From: Maribacter forsetii DSM 18668
Lineage (GTDB): Bacteria > Bacteroidota > Bacteroidia > Flavobacteriales > Flavobacteriaceae
Assembly (NCBI RefSeq): GCF_000744105.1
Contig: NZ_JQLH01000001.1
Coordinates: forward strand, 1,798,001 to 1,862,000
Length of the DNA stretch: 64,000 bases
Reading direction: 5' to 3'
The notes under the pieces are model-generated. The model was given only the letters and a program-made list of their open reading frames with translations, was not told where the DNA came from and searched no databases. Shown here in pieces: positions 17,269-28,200 of the stretch. Each line of letters starts with the position of its first letter. Position 1 is the stretch's first letter. A program made the position numbers and the translations under genes.

Positions 17269-20200
17269 ATGAACCATATCATACATACTCCTTATAAACC
17301 TCAAAATCATATTCGTATTGTTACCGCGGCTTCTCTTTTTGATGGTCATGATGCGGCAATTAATATAATGCGTAGAATTATTCAATCTACAGGTTGTGAG
17401 GTTATTCATTTAGGTCATAACCGATCAGTACAGGAAATTGTTGATTGTGCAATTCAAGAAGATGTTCAAGCAATTGCTATTACTTCATATCAAGGGGGAC
17501 ATGTAGAATACTTTAAATACATGTATGATTTGTTGAAGGAAAAAGGTGCATCACAAATTAAATTGTTCGGCGGTGGCGGTGGTACCATTCTTCCAGAAGA
17601 AATAGATGAATTACATGCTTATGGTATAGAGAGAATATATTCACCCGATGATGGTCGTGAAATGGGGCTTCAAGGTATGATCAATGACTTGATTCAAAAA
17701 AGTGATTTTCCGGTAGGTGAACAACTAAATGGTGAATTTGGCAAGGTAGATGAACTTGGCTATTCGGATATTGCAAGATTGATTTCGTCTGCAGAGAACT
17801 TTCCTAAAAAGCATGAAGAGGTTCTGAACAATATAAGAAAAAAGGTTGAAACGAAAAAGGTAGCTCCCGTATTAGGTATTACAGGAACGGGTGGTTCTGG
17901 TAAGTCATCTTTGGTTGATGAATTGGTACGTCGTTTTTTAACGGATTTTGAGCATAAGAAAATCGCCGTAATTTCCGTAGACCCTTCCAAAAGAAAAACT
18001 GGTGGAGCTTTGTTGGGAGACCGTATTCGTATGAATGCTATTTTTAATGATAGGGTTTACATGCGTTCATTAGCTACTAGGCAGTCAAACTTAGCCTTAT
18101 CAAAATATGTAAAAGATGCCGTAGATATTACCAAGGCTGTCGGTTTTGACCTCATTATTTTGGAAACCTCGGGTATTGGGCAGTCAGATACTGAGATTAC
18201 CGAACATTCAGATGTGTCCTTATATGTTATGACTCCTGAATATGGCGCAGCAACTCAGCTAGAAAAAATCGACATGCTTGACTTTGCCGATTTAATTGCT
18301 CTAAATAAGTTTGATAAAAGAGGGGCTTTAGATGCTTTGCGAGATGTAAAAAAGCAATACCAGCGTAATCACCAGTTGTGGGATACTCCGGCAGAGGAGC
18401 TACCTGCTTATGGTACTATTGCTTCTCAATTTAATGACCCAGGTATGAATCAATTATACAGGGCGGTTATTGATACTTTAGTAAACAAAACGGGAGCTGA
18501 GGACTTAAAGTCAACATTTGAAAGTTCTCGAGAAATGTCCGAGAAGATTTATATTATTCCGCCAAAGAGAACAAGATATCTTTCTGAAATAACGGATACT
18601 ATTCGTGATTATAACGAAAGAGCAGAACATCAAAAAGTAATCGCCCAAAAGCTTTTTAGTTTAAAAGAATCTTCTATAATATTAAAAGATAAGGAAGAGG
18701 CATTAGAAGCTATTGAAGCTGCAAAAGAGGAATTACAATTAGACCTAGACCCACATAATAAGAAAATAATAGACGAGTGGAACGCAAAGAAAGCGAATTA
18801 CGAGGGTGATTTTTTCACTTATGTAGTTAGAGGTAAGGAAGTGAAGGTGGAAACAACATCAAAATCTTTATCACAAACACAAATACCAAAAGTAATTTTA
18901 CCAAAATATGAAGGCTGGGGAGATATTTTAAAATGGTCTTTGCAAGAAAACGTACCGGGAGAGTTCCCGTTTACGGCAGGCGTTTTTCCTTTTAAGAGAC
19001 AAGGAGAAGACCCTACCAGAATGTTTGCGGGAGAAGGCGGACCTGAAAGAACGAATAAACGTTTTCATTATGTGTCTAAAGGATTGCCGGCAGCGCGCTT
19101 GTCAACGGCATTTGATTCGGTGACACTTTATGGTGAAGACCCGGGCGATCGACCAGATATTTATGGTAAAATCGGGAATAGTGGTGTGAGTATTTGTTGT
19201 TTGGATGATGCCAAAAAACTATATTCTGGATTTGATCTTTGTTCGCCGACTACTTCGGTTTCCATGACTATTAATGGTCCTGCTGCTACTATTGCAGCGT
19301 TTTTTATGAATGCGGCCATAGATCAGCAATGTGAAAAATATATTAAAGCCAACGGATTAGAAAATGAAGTAAATGCTAAAATCAAGGCGATTTATAAAAA
19401 ATTAGGTGCTAAGCGTCCAACCTATGCAGGTGAGTTACCAGAAGGTAATGATGGTCTTGGATTATTTCTGTTAGGTGTAACAGGTGATCAAGTTTTAACT
19501 GCAGATGTATATGCCGAACTAAAGTCAGATGCATTATCGAAAGTAAGAGGAACGGTACAGGCAGATATTTTAAAAGAGGACCAGGCACAGAATACGTGTA
19601 TTTTTTCTACTGAATTTTCATTGCGATTAATGGGTGATGTACAACAGTATTTTATAGATCAGAAGGTGCGTAATTTCTATTCGGTGTCTATTTCTGGATA
19701 CCACATTGCCGAAGCAGGGGCGAACCCAATTAGTCAGTTAGCATTTACTCTTGCCAATGGCTTCACTTTTGTAGAATATTACCTGTCTAGAGGTATGCAT
19801 ATTGATGAATTTGCGCCCAACCTTTCTTTTTTCTTTAGTAACGGACTTGATCCTGAATATGCCGTAATTGGTAGGGTGGCAAGAAGAATTTGGGCAAAAG
19901 CCATGAAGTTAAAATATAACGGAAATGAACGTTCACAAAAATTGAAATATCATATTCAGACATCGGGTCGCTCTTTACATGCACAAGAGATTGATTTTAA
20001 TGATATTAGAACCACGTTACAGGCACTTTATGCTATCTATGATAATTGCAATTCTTTACATACCAATGCGTATGACGAGGCAATTACCACACCTACAGAG
20101 CATTCTGTAAGAAGGGCGATGGCTATACAGTTGATTATTAATAAAGAGCTTGGACTGGCTAAAAATGAAAACCCGATGCAAGGATCTTTTATTACCGAAG

Positions 20201-20646
20201 AGTTGACCGATTTGGTTGAAGAAGCCGTTATGGTAGAGTTTGATAGAATTACCGATCGTGGCGGCGTGCTTGGTGCTATGGAAAGTATGTACCAACGTAG
20301 TAAGGTTCAAGAAGAGAGTTTGTATTACGAAACAAAGAAGCACACAGGAGAACTACCAATAATAGGAGTTAATACTTTTTTATCTTCAAAAGGATCACCT
20401 ACTGTAATACCAGATGAAGTTATTAGGGCAACCGAAGATGAGAAGAAAGTACAAATCAGGAACCTTAAAGATTTACAGCAAAGAAACAGTACCAGTGCAG
20501 AAAAGTCATTAAAAGCTTTGCAAGAAGTTGCATTACATAATGAAAATACTTTTGAGCAATTAATGGAGACGACAAAATACTGTTCATTAGGGCAAATTAC
20601 GCATGCCATGTTTGAGGTAGGAGGGCAGTATAGAAGAAACATGTAA
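17269..20646 (+). CDS. icmF: Fused isobutyryl-CoA mutase IcmF
   Basis: 1125 residues. Three parts in IcmF order: an N-terminal B12-binding domain with DGHDAAINIM (25-34) and the AITSYQGGHVEYF strand-loop; a MeaB-like G-protein chaperone domain with P-loop GTGGSGKS (206-213), EHSDVSLYVMTPEYG and NKFDKRGA; and a mutase barrel from about 550 with FPFTAGVFPFKRQGEDPTRM, the AGEGGPERTNKRFHYVS block and QTSGRSLHAQEID. It interconverts isobutyryl-CoA and n-butyryl-CoA (some members act on pivalyl-CoA) using adenosylcobalamin, with self-repair by the G domain. No cobalamin riboswitch is evident in its 320-base upstream gap. The tRNA hydroxylase gene follows on the same strand 143 bases on. Confidence 0.95.
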   Translation: MNHIIHTPYKPQNHIRIVTAASLFDGHDAAINIMRRIIQSTGCEVIHLGHNRSVQEIVDCAIQEDVQAIAITSYQGGHVEYFKYMYDLLKEKGASQIKLFGGGGGTILPEEIDELHAYGIERIYSPDDGREMGLQGMINDLIQKSDFPVGEQLNGEFGKVDELGYSDIARLISSAENFPKKHEEVLNNIRKKVETKKVAPVLGITGTGGSGKSSLVDELVRRFLTDFEHKKIAVISVDPSKRKTGGALLGDRIRMNAIFNDRVYMRSLATRQSNLALSKYVKDAVDITKAVGFDLIILETSGIGQSDTEITEHSDVSLYVMTPEYGAATQLEKIDMLDFADLIALNKFDKRGALDALRDVKKQYQRNHQLWDTPAEELPAYGTIASQFNDPGMNQLYRAVIDTLVNKTGAEDLKSTFESSREMSEKIYIIPPKRTRYLSEITDTIRDYNERAEHQKVIAQKLFSLKESSIILKDKEEALEAIEAAKEELQLDLDPHNKKIIDEWNAKKANYEGDFFTYVVRGKEVKVETTSKSLSQTQIPKVILPKYEGWGDILKWSLQENVPGEFPFTAGVFPFKRQGEDPTRMFAGEGGPERTNKRFHYVSKGLPAARLSTAFDSVTLYGEDPGDRPDIYGKIGNSGVSICCLDDAKKLYSGFDLCSPTTSVSMTINGPAATIAAFFMNAAIDQQCEKYIKANGLENEVNAKIKAIYKKLGAKRPTYAGELPEGNDGLGLFLLGVTGDQVLTADVYAELKSDALSKVRGTVQADILKEDQAQNTCIFSTEFSLRLMGDVQQYFIDQKVRNFYSVSISGYHIAEAGANPISQLAFTLANGFTFVEYYLSRGMHIDEFAPNLSFFFSNGLDPEYAVIGRVARRIWAKAMKLKYNGNERSQKLKYHIQTSGRSLHAQEIDFNDIRTTLQALYAIYDNCNSLHTNAYDEAITTPTEHSVRRAMAIQLIINKELGLAKNENPMQGSFITEELTDLVEEAVMVEFDRITDRGGVLGAMESMYQRSKVQEESLYYETKKHTGELPIIGVNTFLSSKGSPTVIPDEVIRATEDEKKVQIRNLKDLQQRNSTSAEKSLKALQEVALHNENTFEQLMETTKYCSLGQITHAMFEVGGQYRRNM

Positions 20647-20745
20647 GCATAAATAGCATTATGATGCTTTGCCTGTAATTATAGTAGATTTTAGGATTAT
20701 AGATTGTTTCAGCCTCATATTTATAATTATATGTGACTTTCATTA

Positions 20746-20775
20746 TTGTATTTCGTGTACTGACGCCTACATTTA
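20746..20775 (+). promoter_or_regulatory. Candidate promoter of miaE
   Basis: TTG (20746-20748), 19-base spacer, TACATTTA (20768-20775, one mismatch from TAnnTTTG). Predicted start site is a few bases before the ATG at 20790, supporting that start over an upstream in-frame ATG at 20733. Confidence 0.45.
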
Positions 20776-20789
20776 CAAAAAAGAATACC

Positions 20790-21371
20790 ATGTTGCATCT
20801 AAAATTAGCTACTGATCCACGTTGGGTCAACATTGTTGAGAAGAATCTTGAAGAGATTCTAACGGATCATGCATGGTGCGAACAAAAGGCTGCAACTAAT
20901 GCCATTACCATAATTACCCTAAATTCTGAATACCCGGATTTAGTAACAGATTTACTTCTACTGGCGCAAGAAGAATTGGTGCATTTTCAAATGGTGCATG
21001 ATATTATTAAAGAGCGGGGTTATACTTTAGGTAGAGAACGTAAGGATAGTTATGTGAATGAATTATATAAATTCATGAATAAAGGTGGTAACAGGTTACA
21101 ATCTATGGTAGATAGATTGTTGTTTTCTGCAATGATAGAAGCAAGAAGCTGCGAACGTTTTAAATTACTGTCAGAAGAAATTAAAGATCCGGAATTATCT
21201 AAATTTTATAGGGACTTAATGATTAGTGAAGCAGGTCATTATACTACATTTATTGGCTTTGCTCGTAAATATGGTCAAGGCGTTGATGTGGATAAACGCT
21301 GGCAAGAGTTAGTTGAGTTTGAAGCACAAGTGATTCAAAATTATGGAAAGGATGAAACTATTCATGGTTGA
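20790..21371 (+). CDS. miaE: tRNA-(ms2io6A)-hydroxylase MiaE
   Basis: 193 residues from ATG 20790; the frame is open further up to 20733 but the added 19 residues are not family-like and would span the candidate promoter. Ferritin-like diiron protein: metal ligands in EELVHFQ, EARSCER and EAGHYTTF. It hydroxylates the isopentenyl group of ms2i6A37 in tRNA. The sequence begins LHLKLATDPRWVNIVEKNLE, as expected for MiaE. Monocistronic, convergent with murQ. Confidence 0.92.
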   Translation: MLHLKLATDPRWVNIVEKNLEEILTDHAWCEQKAATNAITIITLNSEYPDLVTDLLLLAQEELVHFQMVHDIIKERGYTLGRERKDSYVNELYKFMNKGGNRLQSMVDRLLFSAMIEARSCERFKLLSEEIKDPELSKFYRDLMISEAGHYTTFIGFARKYGQGVDVDKRWQELVEFEAQVIQNYGKDETIHG

Positions 21372-21572
21372 TACTTTTATTTTAGTTATTTGCCGATACA
21401 GGAATTGTAAAATCAATACATATGGTATCTCAGGTAAATTGAGGTACAATATGTAATGAAAAGTATACGGAAATTAGCATAATTGCATTTTGACATGGTA
21501 AAATTAAGTAATCACCTCTAATTCACCTAAGCGTGCAATCTACGTTCTATTTTAATTCTAAATGTGTTTATT

Positions 21573-22388
21573 TTATTGTTTATAGTACTTAATCGATTTT
21601 CTTACGCTACCATGTTCCAATAATAAAGATTTAGCAAGATTCTCATCTATTTCTAATTCTTCCATTATCATTTTTGTGCCACGATCAATCAGCTTTTTAT
21701 TGGATAGTTGCATGTCTACCATTTTGTTTCCTTTAACTCTACCTAGATTTATCATGATAGATGTGGAAATCATGTTTAGTGCTAACTTTTGGGCCGTACC
21801 CGCTTTCATTCTTGTACTTCCTGTTACAAATTCTGGACCTACAATTAATTCGATAGGGCATGTTGCTATTTTGGAAACTAATGAATTTGTGTTGCATGAT
21901 ATGCTTCCTGTAAGTACGCCATTGGCATTAGCAGCTTTTAATCCTCCAATCACATAGGGTGTTGAGCCCGATGCTGCTATACCTAGTAATACATCGTTTT
22001 CATTAATCTTATAAACTTCAAGATCTTTCCAAGCCATAGTTTCATCATCCTCTGCATTTTCAACAGCTTTTCTTAATGCCCTGTCTCCGCCGGCGATTAA
22101 ACCAATAATCCAATCATCTGAAACCCCAAATGTTGGTGGACATTCAGAGGCGTCTAAAACTCCAAGTCTACCACTTGTACCGGCACCAATGTAAAATAAT
22201 CTACCTCCTTTTTTCATTCTAACTAATGTTTGTTCTACAAAGTTTTGAATGGAGGGAATGGCTCTTTCAATAGCTAACGGAACGGACTTGTCTTCTTGAT
22301 TCATGCTAACAAGTAATTCGTTAACGGTCATTTTTTCTAAGTCATCATAATTTGATGATTGTTCTGTTGTTGGTTTAAGCGTATTCAT
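21573..22388 (-). CDS. murQ: N-acetylmuramic acid 6-phosphate etherase
   Basis: 271 residues, a single SIS-domain enzyme. FYIGAGTSGRLGVLDASECP with the catalytic Glu, VGPEFVTGSTRMKAGTAQK and the C-terminal GSVRKSI segment are MurQ signatures. It cleaves the lactyl ether of MurNAc-6-phosphate to give GlcNAc-6-phosphate and D-lactate. Length is at the short end of the family. It is the last gene of the susC-susD-symporter-murQ operon, four bases after the symporter stop, so its substrate very likely enters through them. No MurNAc kinase (MurK/AnmK type) is present in the window. Confidence 0.94.
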   Translation of the reverse strand: MNTLKPTTEQSSNYDDLEKMTVNELLVSMNQEDKSVPLAIERAIPSIQNFVEQTLVRMKKGGRLFYIGAGTSGRLGVLDASECPPTFGVSDDWIIGLIAGGDRALRKAVENAEDDETMAWKDLEVYKINENDVLLGIAASGSTPYVIGGLKAANANGVLTGSISCNTNSLVSKIATCPIELIVGPEFVTGSTRMKAGTAQKLALNMISTSIMINLGRVKGNKMVDMQLSNKKLIDRGTKMIMEELEIDENLAKSLLLEHGSVRKSIKYYKQ

Positions 22389-22392
22389 AATT

Positions 22393-23841
22393 TTATTTTT
22401 TTATGAGCAATAAGCCCATTACGGTTAAGCTTGCATTGACTGCTATGTTTATAAATCCGAAATCGAAGTTGAATGTATTTATAGAATATTGACCCAATAG
22501 GTAAGTGATTATCGGTGCGGATAAGCATACAATAGGAACCCATTTGTCTTTTAATTTTTTTTTGGAAAACATGCCTAGAAGGTATAGTCCTAGTAATGGT
22601 CCGTAGGTATAACCGGCAACTTTAAAAATTAATGAGATTACATCTCCTTTACTATTTGAAAAAGATAGTATGATGACAAATATGATGCAGGAGAATAGTA
22701 CAATGACTAAATTTTTTAATTGCTTTTTTCTTTTGCTCGATTTGTTTGAAATATCTAAAAAATCGTAAGTGAATGATGTGGTTAAAGCGGTAAGCGCAGA
22801 ATCAACACTAGAAAATGAAGCTGCTATAATCCCTAGAATAAAGAATATACCCGCTAAAGTACCAAGATGGTTTAGAGCAAGGTTAGGAAAAAGGTTGTCG
22901 GTATTTAAAAATAATCCATTTTTGCCCTTGGGTAATAGTATGCCCATTTCGCTTGCATAGATGTACATTAACACACCAAGCCCCATAAATAGAAACTGTG
23001 TCATTGCTAAAATGATACTGTAGGTCAAGGTGTTTTTTTGAGCATCCCAAACATTTTTACAGGTTAGGGTTTTTTGCATCATATTTTGATCAAGACCGAT
23101 CATGGCAATTGCTACCAAAATACCGGCAATAAACTGTTTGTAAAAATTATTTCCTGATTCAGGTTCCCAATTGAATACTTTAAAATAATCGTGTGTGGTA
23201 ATACGTTCAAAAGATTCGCTGATACTCAAATCTAATGTATTTATTATCGTATATATTGTAATTGAAGCTCCCAATATTAAAAATATGGTTTGCATAGTAT
23301 CGGTCCATACAATGGTTTTAATACCGGATTTGTTAGTGTATAGCCATACCAGTATTAGGATAATGATGATGGTTACATAAAATGGGACATTGAAATAGTC
23401 AAAAACTGCATATTGTAGAATTTTGGCGGCTAACATTAATCGTAATGCCGCACCAAAAGATTGAGATACCAGAAAGAATAGTGATCCCGTTTTATACGTG
23501 TTATTTCCAAATCTCACTTTGAGAAAGGTATAAATGGAAACAAGTTTAAGTTTGTAGTATAAAGGAGTTAATATGAAGGCGATAAAAAAATAACCTACGA
23601 TATTACCAAGTATAAATTGATAGAAGTAAAAGTTATTATTGGCTACCATACCGGGCAGAGAAACAAAGGTGACTCCAGATAGGCCTGCGCCTACCATGCC
23701 GAATGCGACCAAATACCAAGGAGATTTTTTGTCGCCAGTAAAGAATGTATCATCGCTATTTTTCTTTGATGTGAAGTATGATATCATCATAAGTAGACCA
23801 AAGTAAAAAGCAATTATAAAAATGATCGTTGTTGGTTTCAA
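22393..23841 (-). CDS. Sodium:solute symporter (SSS), probable MurNAc or related sugar transporter
   Basis: 482 residues, about 13 membrane helices. SSS features: GLSGVTFVSLPGMV, the TNKSGIKTIVWTDTMQT loop, and ASFSSVDSALTALTTSFTYD (Na+-site helix). Start is TTG at 23841 (MKPTTIIFIIAFYFGLLM), no better ATG exists. It is four bases upstream of murQ, so the likely cargo is MurNAc or a close derivative, as for the MurT transporter encoded with MurK and MurQ in Tannerella forsythia; that is inference by analogy. Confidence 0.86.
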   Translation of the reverse strand: MKPTTIIFIIAFYFGLLMMISYFTSKKNSDDTFFTGDKKSPWYLVAFGMVGAGLSGVTFVSLPGMVANNNFYFYQFILGNIVGYFFIAFILTPLYYKLKLVSIYTFLKVRFGNNTYKTGSLFFLVSQSFGAALRLMLAAKILQYAVFDYFNVPFYVTIIIILILVWLYTNKSGIKTIVWTDTMQTIFLILGASITIYTIINTLDLSISESFERITTHDYFKVFNWEPESGNNFYKQFIAGILVAIAMIGLDQNMMQKTLTCKNVWDAQKNTLTYSIILAMTQFLFMGLGVLMYIYASEMGILLPKGKNGLFLNTDNLFPNLALNHLGTLAGIFFILGIIAASFSSVDSALTALTTSFTYDFLDISNKSSKRKKQLKNLVIVLFSCIIFVIILSFSNSKGDVISLIFKVAGYTYGPLLGLYLLGMFSKKKLKDKWVPIVCLSAPIITYLLGQYSINTFNFDFGFINIAVNASLTVMGLLLIKK

Positions 23842-23858
23842 TAGGTATTATCATTTAA

Positions 23859-23890
23859 AAATTGGGACAGTATAGAAACTGTCCCAATTT
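23859..23890 (-). terminator. Hairpin between susD and the symporter gene
   Basis: AAATTGGGACAGT (23859-23871) and its perfect complement (23878-23890), six-base loop. It lies 27 bases past the susD stop and before the symporter start. On the minus strand the stem is followed by TTTT and then AAATG, so it may attenuate rather than stop transcription, or protect the susCD message. Confidence 0.65.
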
Positions 23891-23916
23891 AGATAGTGGT
23901 TGTTGAATTTAACTTC

Positions 23917-25221
23917 CTAAGAAGTAGGGTTTGCGGGGGTGTTGGTATTGTTGTCTCTTTCAGAGTTAGGATAAGGGTAATAGTCCCTGTTTCTTTCCGC
24001 ATCTGTTTCGGTTGCGCCTGGTCTATCAAACCTTCTACTATCCTCTAAAGAAAGTCCGGTTAAGTATAGCTCAACTCTTCTGTTCTTATAAATTTCATCT
24101 AGAATAGCAGATTGCTCCATCGTACCATCATATTCAGGTAAATTTGCTCCTAAACCGAAAATGTCTGTTGTAGATGTTTTGGTTAATACCGTATTCAGTT
24201 CGGCTACTGCATTGGCAAGGTCATTATTTCTTGCATATGCCTCTGCTTTTATTAGTGAAATTTCACCGGGTAGATAAACTGGGATTTCATCTGTATTATC
24301 GCTCCAGAAGCCTACTACTTGGTAGTTTGGTATTTCAGATTCTAAATCTTCTGCGGTAATATAGAACGGAATTCTTTCATCATCTTGATTAGGTAACAAC
24401 TCCGTAGGTAAACCAAAAGTTAAATCTTTTGCTTGGGTAACATTTTGTGAGCCAAACCAAAAAGCCAATGGATTCGGTATTGATGCATCATACTCCCATG
24501 TAGATTTTACGGATAGGTTAACATTATTGGCAGCGGTAATTGCTGCGTCATAATTATCAGCCATTAAATTAAATCTTGCGAGTAAAGCGTTTACTGAATT
24601 TTCTATATCTACAGAAGTAAAAATGTCAGCAGTTATAGAAGCATCTAAACCAGCGTCAATATAATCTTTGGCTTCGTTTAAATCTGATATTACATTTTCT
24701 AAAACAGCTGAACGTTCTATAAATTCTGCATTCTCAACAATTTCCAATGGTATGCTTTCAAAATATTGAATAAGTGTACCATGGGCAAGAGCTCTGTAGA
24801 AAAGACCATAAGCTTTTAAAGAACCCGAAACGGAAGTACTTTCGCTAACATCATCAGCTGCATCGATTACTGTAGTTGCTTCCTTTCGGGTCAATAATGC
24901 ATTTGTCCACATATTAATTAAAAGTTCATTACTGCCGCTAACATCATCACCGCCTAAAAGAATTTCATTCTCTCCTAGGTTACCAGGGTTCAGTAATCTT
25001 AATTCATCGGTATTTAATCCAGAAATATGTGTACTTGTATAAATTAGTCCGGTTCTTTCGGTACTCCATCTTTGTTGCACACCATTAATTAGGCGCACCA
25101 GGTTGTCAGTATTATTTACTACATCTGGTTCTAATGTAGAGTTTGGGTCCAAATATTCAGTATCACAAGACGTGGTAGCAATGAGCAATGTGATAGCTAT
25201 AGTTTTTAATATATTTTTCAT
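23917..25221 (-). CDS. SusD/RagB-family outer-membrane lipoprotein
   Basis: 434 residues. Lipobox Cys19 (ATTSC), then the usual DTEYLDPN start. Contains SusD helical repeats (FYRALAHGTLIQYFESIPLE, SLIKAEAYARNNDLANAVAELN) and the C-terminal NRRVELYLTGLSLEDSRRFD block. It caps the SusC pore and binds the incoming glycan. It follows SusC by ten bases and precedes the symporter/murQ pair; the ligand is therefore probably a peptidoglycan-derived or amino-sugar molecule. Confidence 0.93.
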   Translation of the reverse strand: MKNILKTIAITLLIATTSCDTEYLDPNSTLEPDVVNNTDNLVRLINGVQQRWSTERTGLIYTSTHISGLNTDELRLLNPGNLGENEILLGGDDVSGSNELLINMWTNALLTRKEATTVIDAADDVSESTSVSGSLKAYGLFYRALAHGTLIQYFESIPLEIVENAEFIERSAVLENVISDLNEAKDYIDAGLDASITADIFTSVDIENSVNALLARFNLMADNYDAAITAANNVNLSVKSTWEYDASIPNPLAFWFGSQNVTQAKDLTFGLPTELLPNQDDERIPFYITAEDLESEIPNYQVVGFWSDNTDEIPVYLPGEISLIKAEAYARNNDLANAVAELNTVLTKTSTTDIFGLGANLPEYDGTMEQSAILDEIYKNRRVELYLTGLSLEDSRRFDRPGATETDAERNRDYYPYPNSERDNNTNTPANPTS

Positions 25222-25231
25222 ATTTGTCTTT

Positions 25232-28200
25232 TTAGAAGTTAGCGCTTAATGATAATGAGATTGTCATTGGGATCGGTACATTACCAAAGTTTACTGAACG
25301 CAATAAGTTTGATTGTCCTCCGGCATTGGTCTCAGGGTCATAACTGAAGAATTTGTCAAAAGAAATAAGGTTTCTTCCGATCAATGAAAGTCTTACATTT
25401 TCTAAACTAGAATTGAATAGAGAAGGGAATTCATACCCTAAAGAAACCTCTCTTAGTTTAACAAAAGAACCATCTTCTATTCTAAATTCTTCTATAGGGT
25501 ATATACCGGCAATATATCCTCTAGGTAGCTCTCCTGTCAACTCTTGTGCTGCCAACTGACCAACACCAACACCTTGTCTTGTTCTTTTATCGGCATCAAA
25601 AACATCAAAACCTTGAACTGCTTCCCAAAGCATACTGAAATTGAAATTCTTGTATGTAAGGTCAGTCCCAATTCCAAGGATGTAATCTGGATTAGGGTCA
25701 CCAATAACTTTTCTTAAAACATCTCCAGTCGGTTGTCCGTCTGCATCACGCTGTGGTGTATTGGTTGTAAGGTCACCTCTTTCTTGTTGAGGAACCCCAA
25801 CCGGACTACCATCTGTAGATTCACCTGATAATATTAATTCGCCATTGTCATCTGTAGCATAGTAAGTACCATAGAATACGCCTAGAGCTTCACCTTCTCT
25901 TACAATTGGCGGAGCACCGGTAACACTTTCAATAGTAATATCGCCACCTACAGTGCTTAGTACCTTGTTTCTATTACTACTATAGTTGAAATTAAGATCC
26001 CATGTTAGATCGTCAGTTTTTACAGGGGTAATTTTGGCATAAAGTTCTATGCCGTTGTTTCGCATGGTACCAACATTTTCAGTTCTTGTTGATCCACCCA
26101 ATGAAGGAGCCAATACACGACTTACAATTAAGTCTTCAATGTTTTGACGGTAATAGGTGAATAATAATGAAGCTCTGTTATTAAAGAAACTTAAGTCTGT
26201 ACCTATTTCAAATTCTTTTGTACGTTCTGGTTTAAGACCTTCATTACCTAATCTATTATTTTGTTGTAAAGTAGAAGAACCTAAATAATCATTAGAGGTG
26301 TAGCTTCCATATCTTTCGTAAGGACTTATTGCAGTTAAGTTACCGGCTTCACCGTATGATGCTCTTAACCTTGCGGAATTCAAAAAACTTTCGGTATTCC
26401 AAAACGGTTCATTTGATAATACGTACGAACCGGAAATTTTAGGGTAAAAGTTTGATCTCTCGTCAACATCAAAATTTGTTGCACCATCAATTCTACCGGC
26501 TAATGTTAAAAAGAGCTTGTTGTCCCATGATAATGTTTCCTGTAAAAAGAATCCGTAAATATCCAAATTGGTGTCAATTGGTTGGGTTTGTAGCGGAATA
26601 GTTGGTTCGTTATTACTGTCTAAACCTCTTCCTTGGGTACCTTCAAAAGAAAGTTCACTACTTTGAAAGCTGTAACCAGCTGTAGTAACCGAATTTAATT
26701 TGTCTGTAATATTGGTGTTATATGCCATGTTAATGTCATAGTTCCAATTGAATACCTTCGCCTCGGCACTACCAATGTAACCATCATCATAGTATGCAGG
26801 ATTTACATTTTCATAAGGATATACCGGTATGTAGATATTTCCATTTTGATTGTATGTGTCAACACCTATAATTTGATCAATGCTTAATTCTTCGGTAGGT
26901 TTAATTTTCAAGTGCAAATTTGGGATGAAGTGATTTACATCTTGAGTAATGTCGAAAGTTTCTATAATTGTCAATGGGTTTACTCTGGTGTTTTCTACAG
27001 CCATTAAATTGCCGTTGGCGTCCCTTTGAGTTATATCGAAAGTGTTATTGGTTATATTTATAGAGTTGATAGGACTCCAAAAGACATTCCCATCTGGTTT
27101 TTCATCAGATTTACTGTTGGCATAATAAAGTCCAAGATCATATGACATCCAATCAGTTACTCTATGATTAAAATTAACTCTTGCAGAAAATCTATCAAAC
27201 TTTGTATTCTTAATAATACCTTCATTGCTTAAATAACCAATAGAAGCCATATAACCCATTTTTTCATTTCCACCTTTTGCAGAGAAATAATTGTCGCTGC
27301 CAAAACCAGTTTGAAATATTTCATCTTGATAATCGTATCTGGTAGTTTCGAACTTGTCCGTAGATAAATTTCTATATGTTGTTAAGGCATTATTGTCATT
27401 AGCGTCGAAACCGAAAATTGGCCATAGTCTTCCAGATAATGCGCTATTAGGTACAGTTTCAAATTCTTCACCAATAAGGTTTAAATCCAATTTCTTACGT
27501 ATCGTATTAACACTAAAAGTAGTTTTGAAATTAAATTCAGGTCCATCTTCATAAATTCCACCTTTTTTGGTTGTAATAACAACAACACCGTTAGATGCTC
27601 GAGAACCATAAATTGCTGCTGCAGCGGCACCATTAAGGATATTCACGTTTTCAATATCATTAGGATTGATATCAACCATTCTGTTTTGACCTGGAGATGC
27701 ATCACCGGCATCAACATTTAGGTTGGTTACGTTGGTTGTAAGGTTACTGGTAATAACACCATCAACTACATAAAGTGGTTCTGACGAACCTTTAATTGTA
27801 CTAGGACCTCTTAACCTTATGGAAAAACCACCTGCTGGATCACCGGAGTTTTGTGTTATTTGGGCACCAGGTACTTTACCTTGTAGAGAACTAGTAATAT
27901 TGACAGGTGCAGCTTTTACCAATTCTACCGACTTAACAGTAGTAATGGCGTTACCAAGTTTTTTCCTTGATTGGGTGACAGAAGATCCAACCAGTATAAC
28001 TTCATCTAAAGCATTTGAATCTTCTAATAAAGTTACGTTGATAACTTGATTCATATCAGTTAAAATTACTTCTTCAGTTTTGTATCCGATGTAGCTAATT
28101 ACTAAAGTCTTGTTTGTAGCATCAGTTAATTGGATGCTGAAATTACCATCGAAATCGGTAGAAGCTCCGGTAGAAGTTCCTTTCAATAGAATTGTAGCAC

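Noticed and set aside
21425..21452. Imperfect inverted repeat between miaE and murQ as shared terminator
   Set aside because: Two mismatches and no U-run on either strand.
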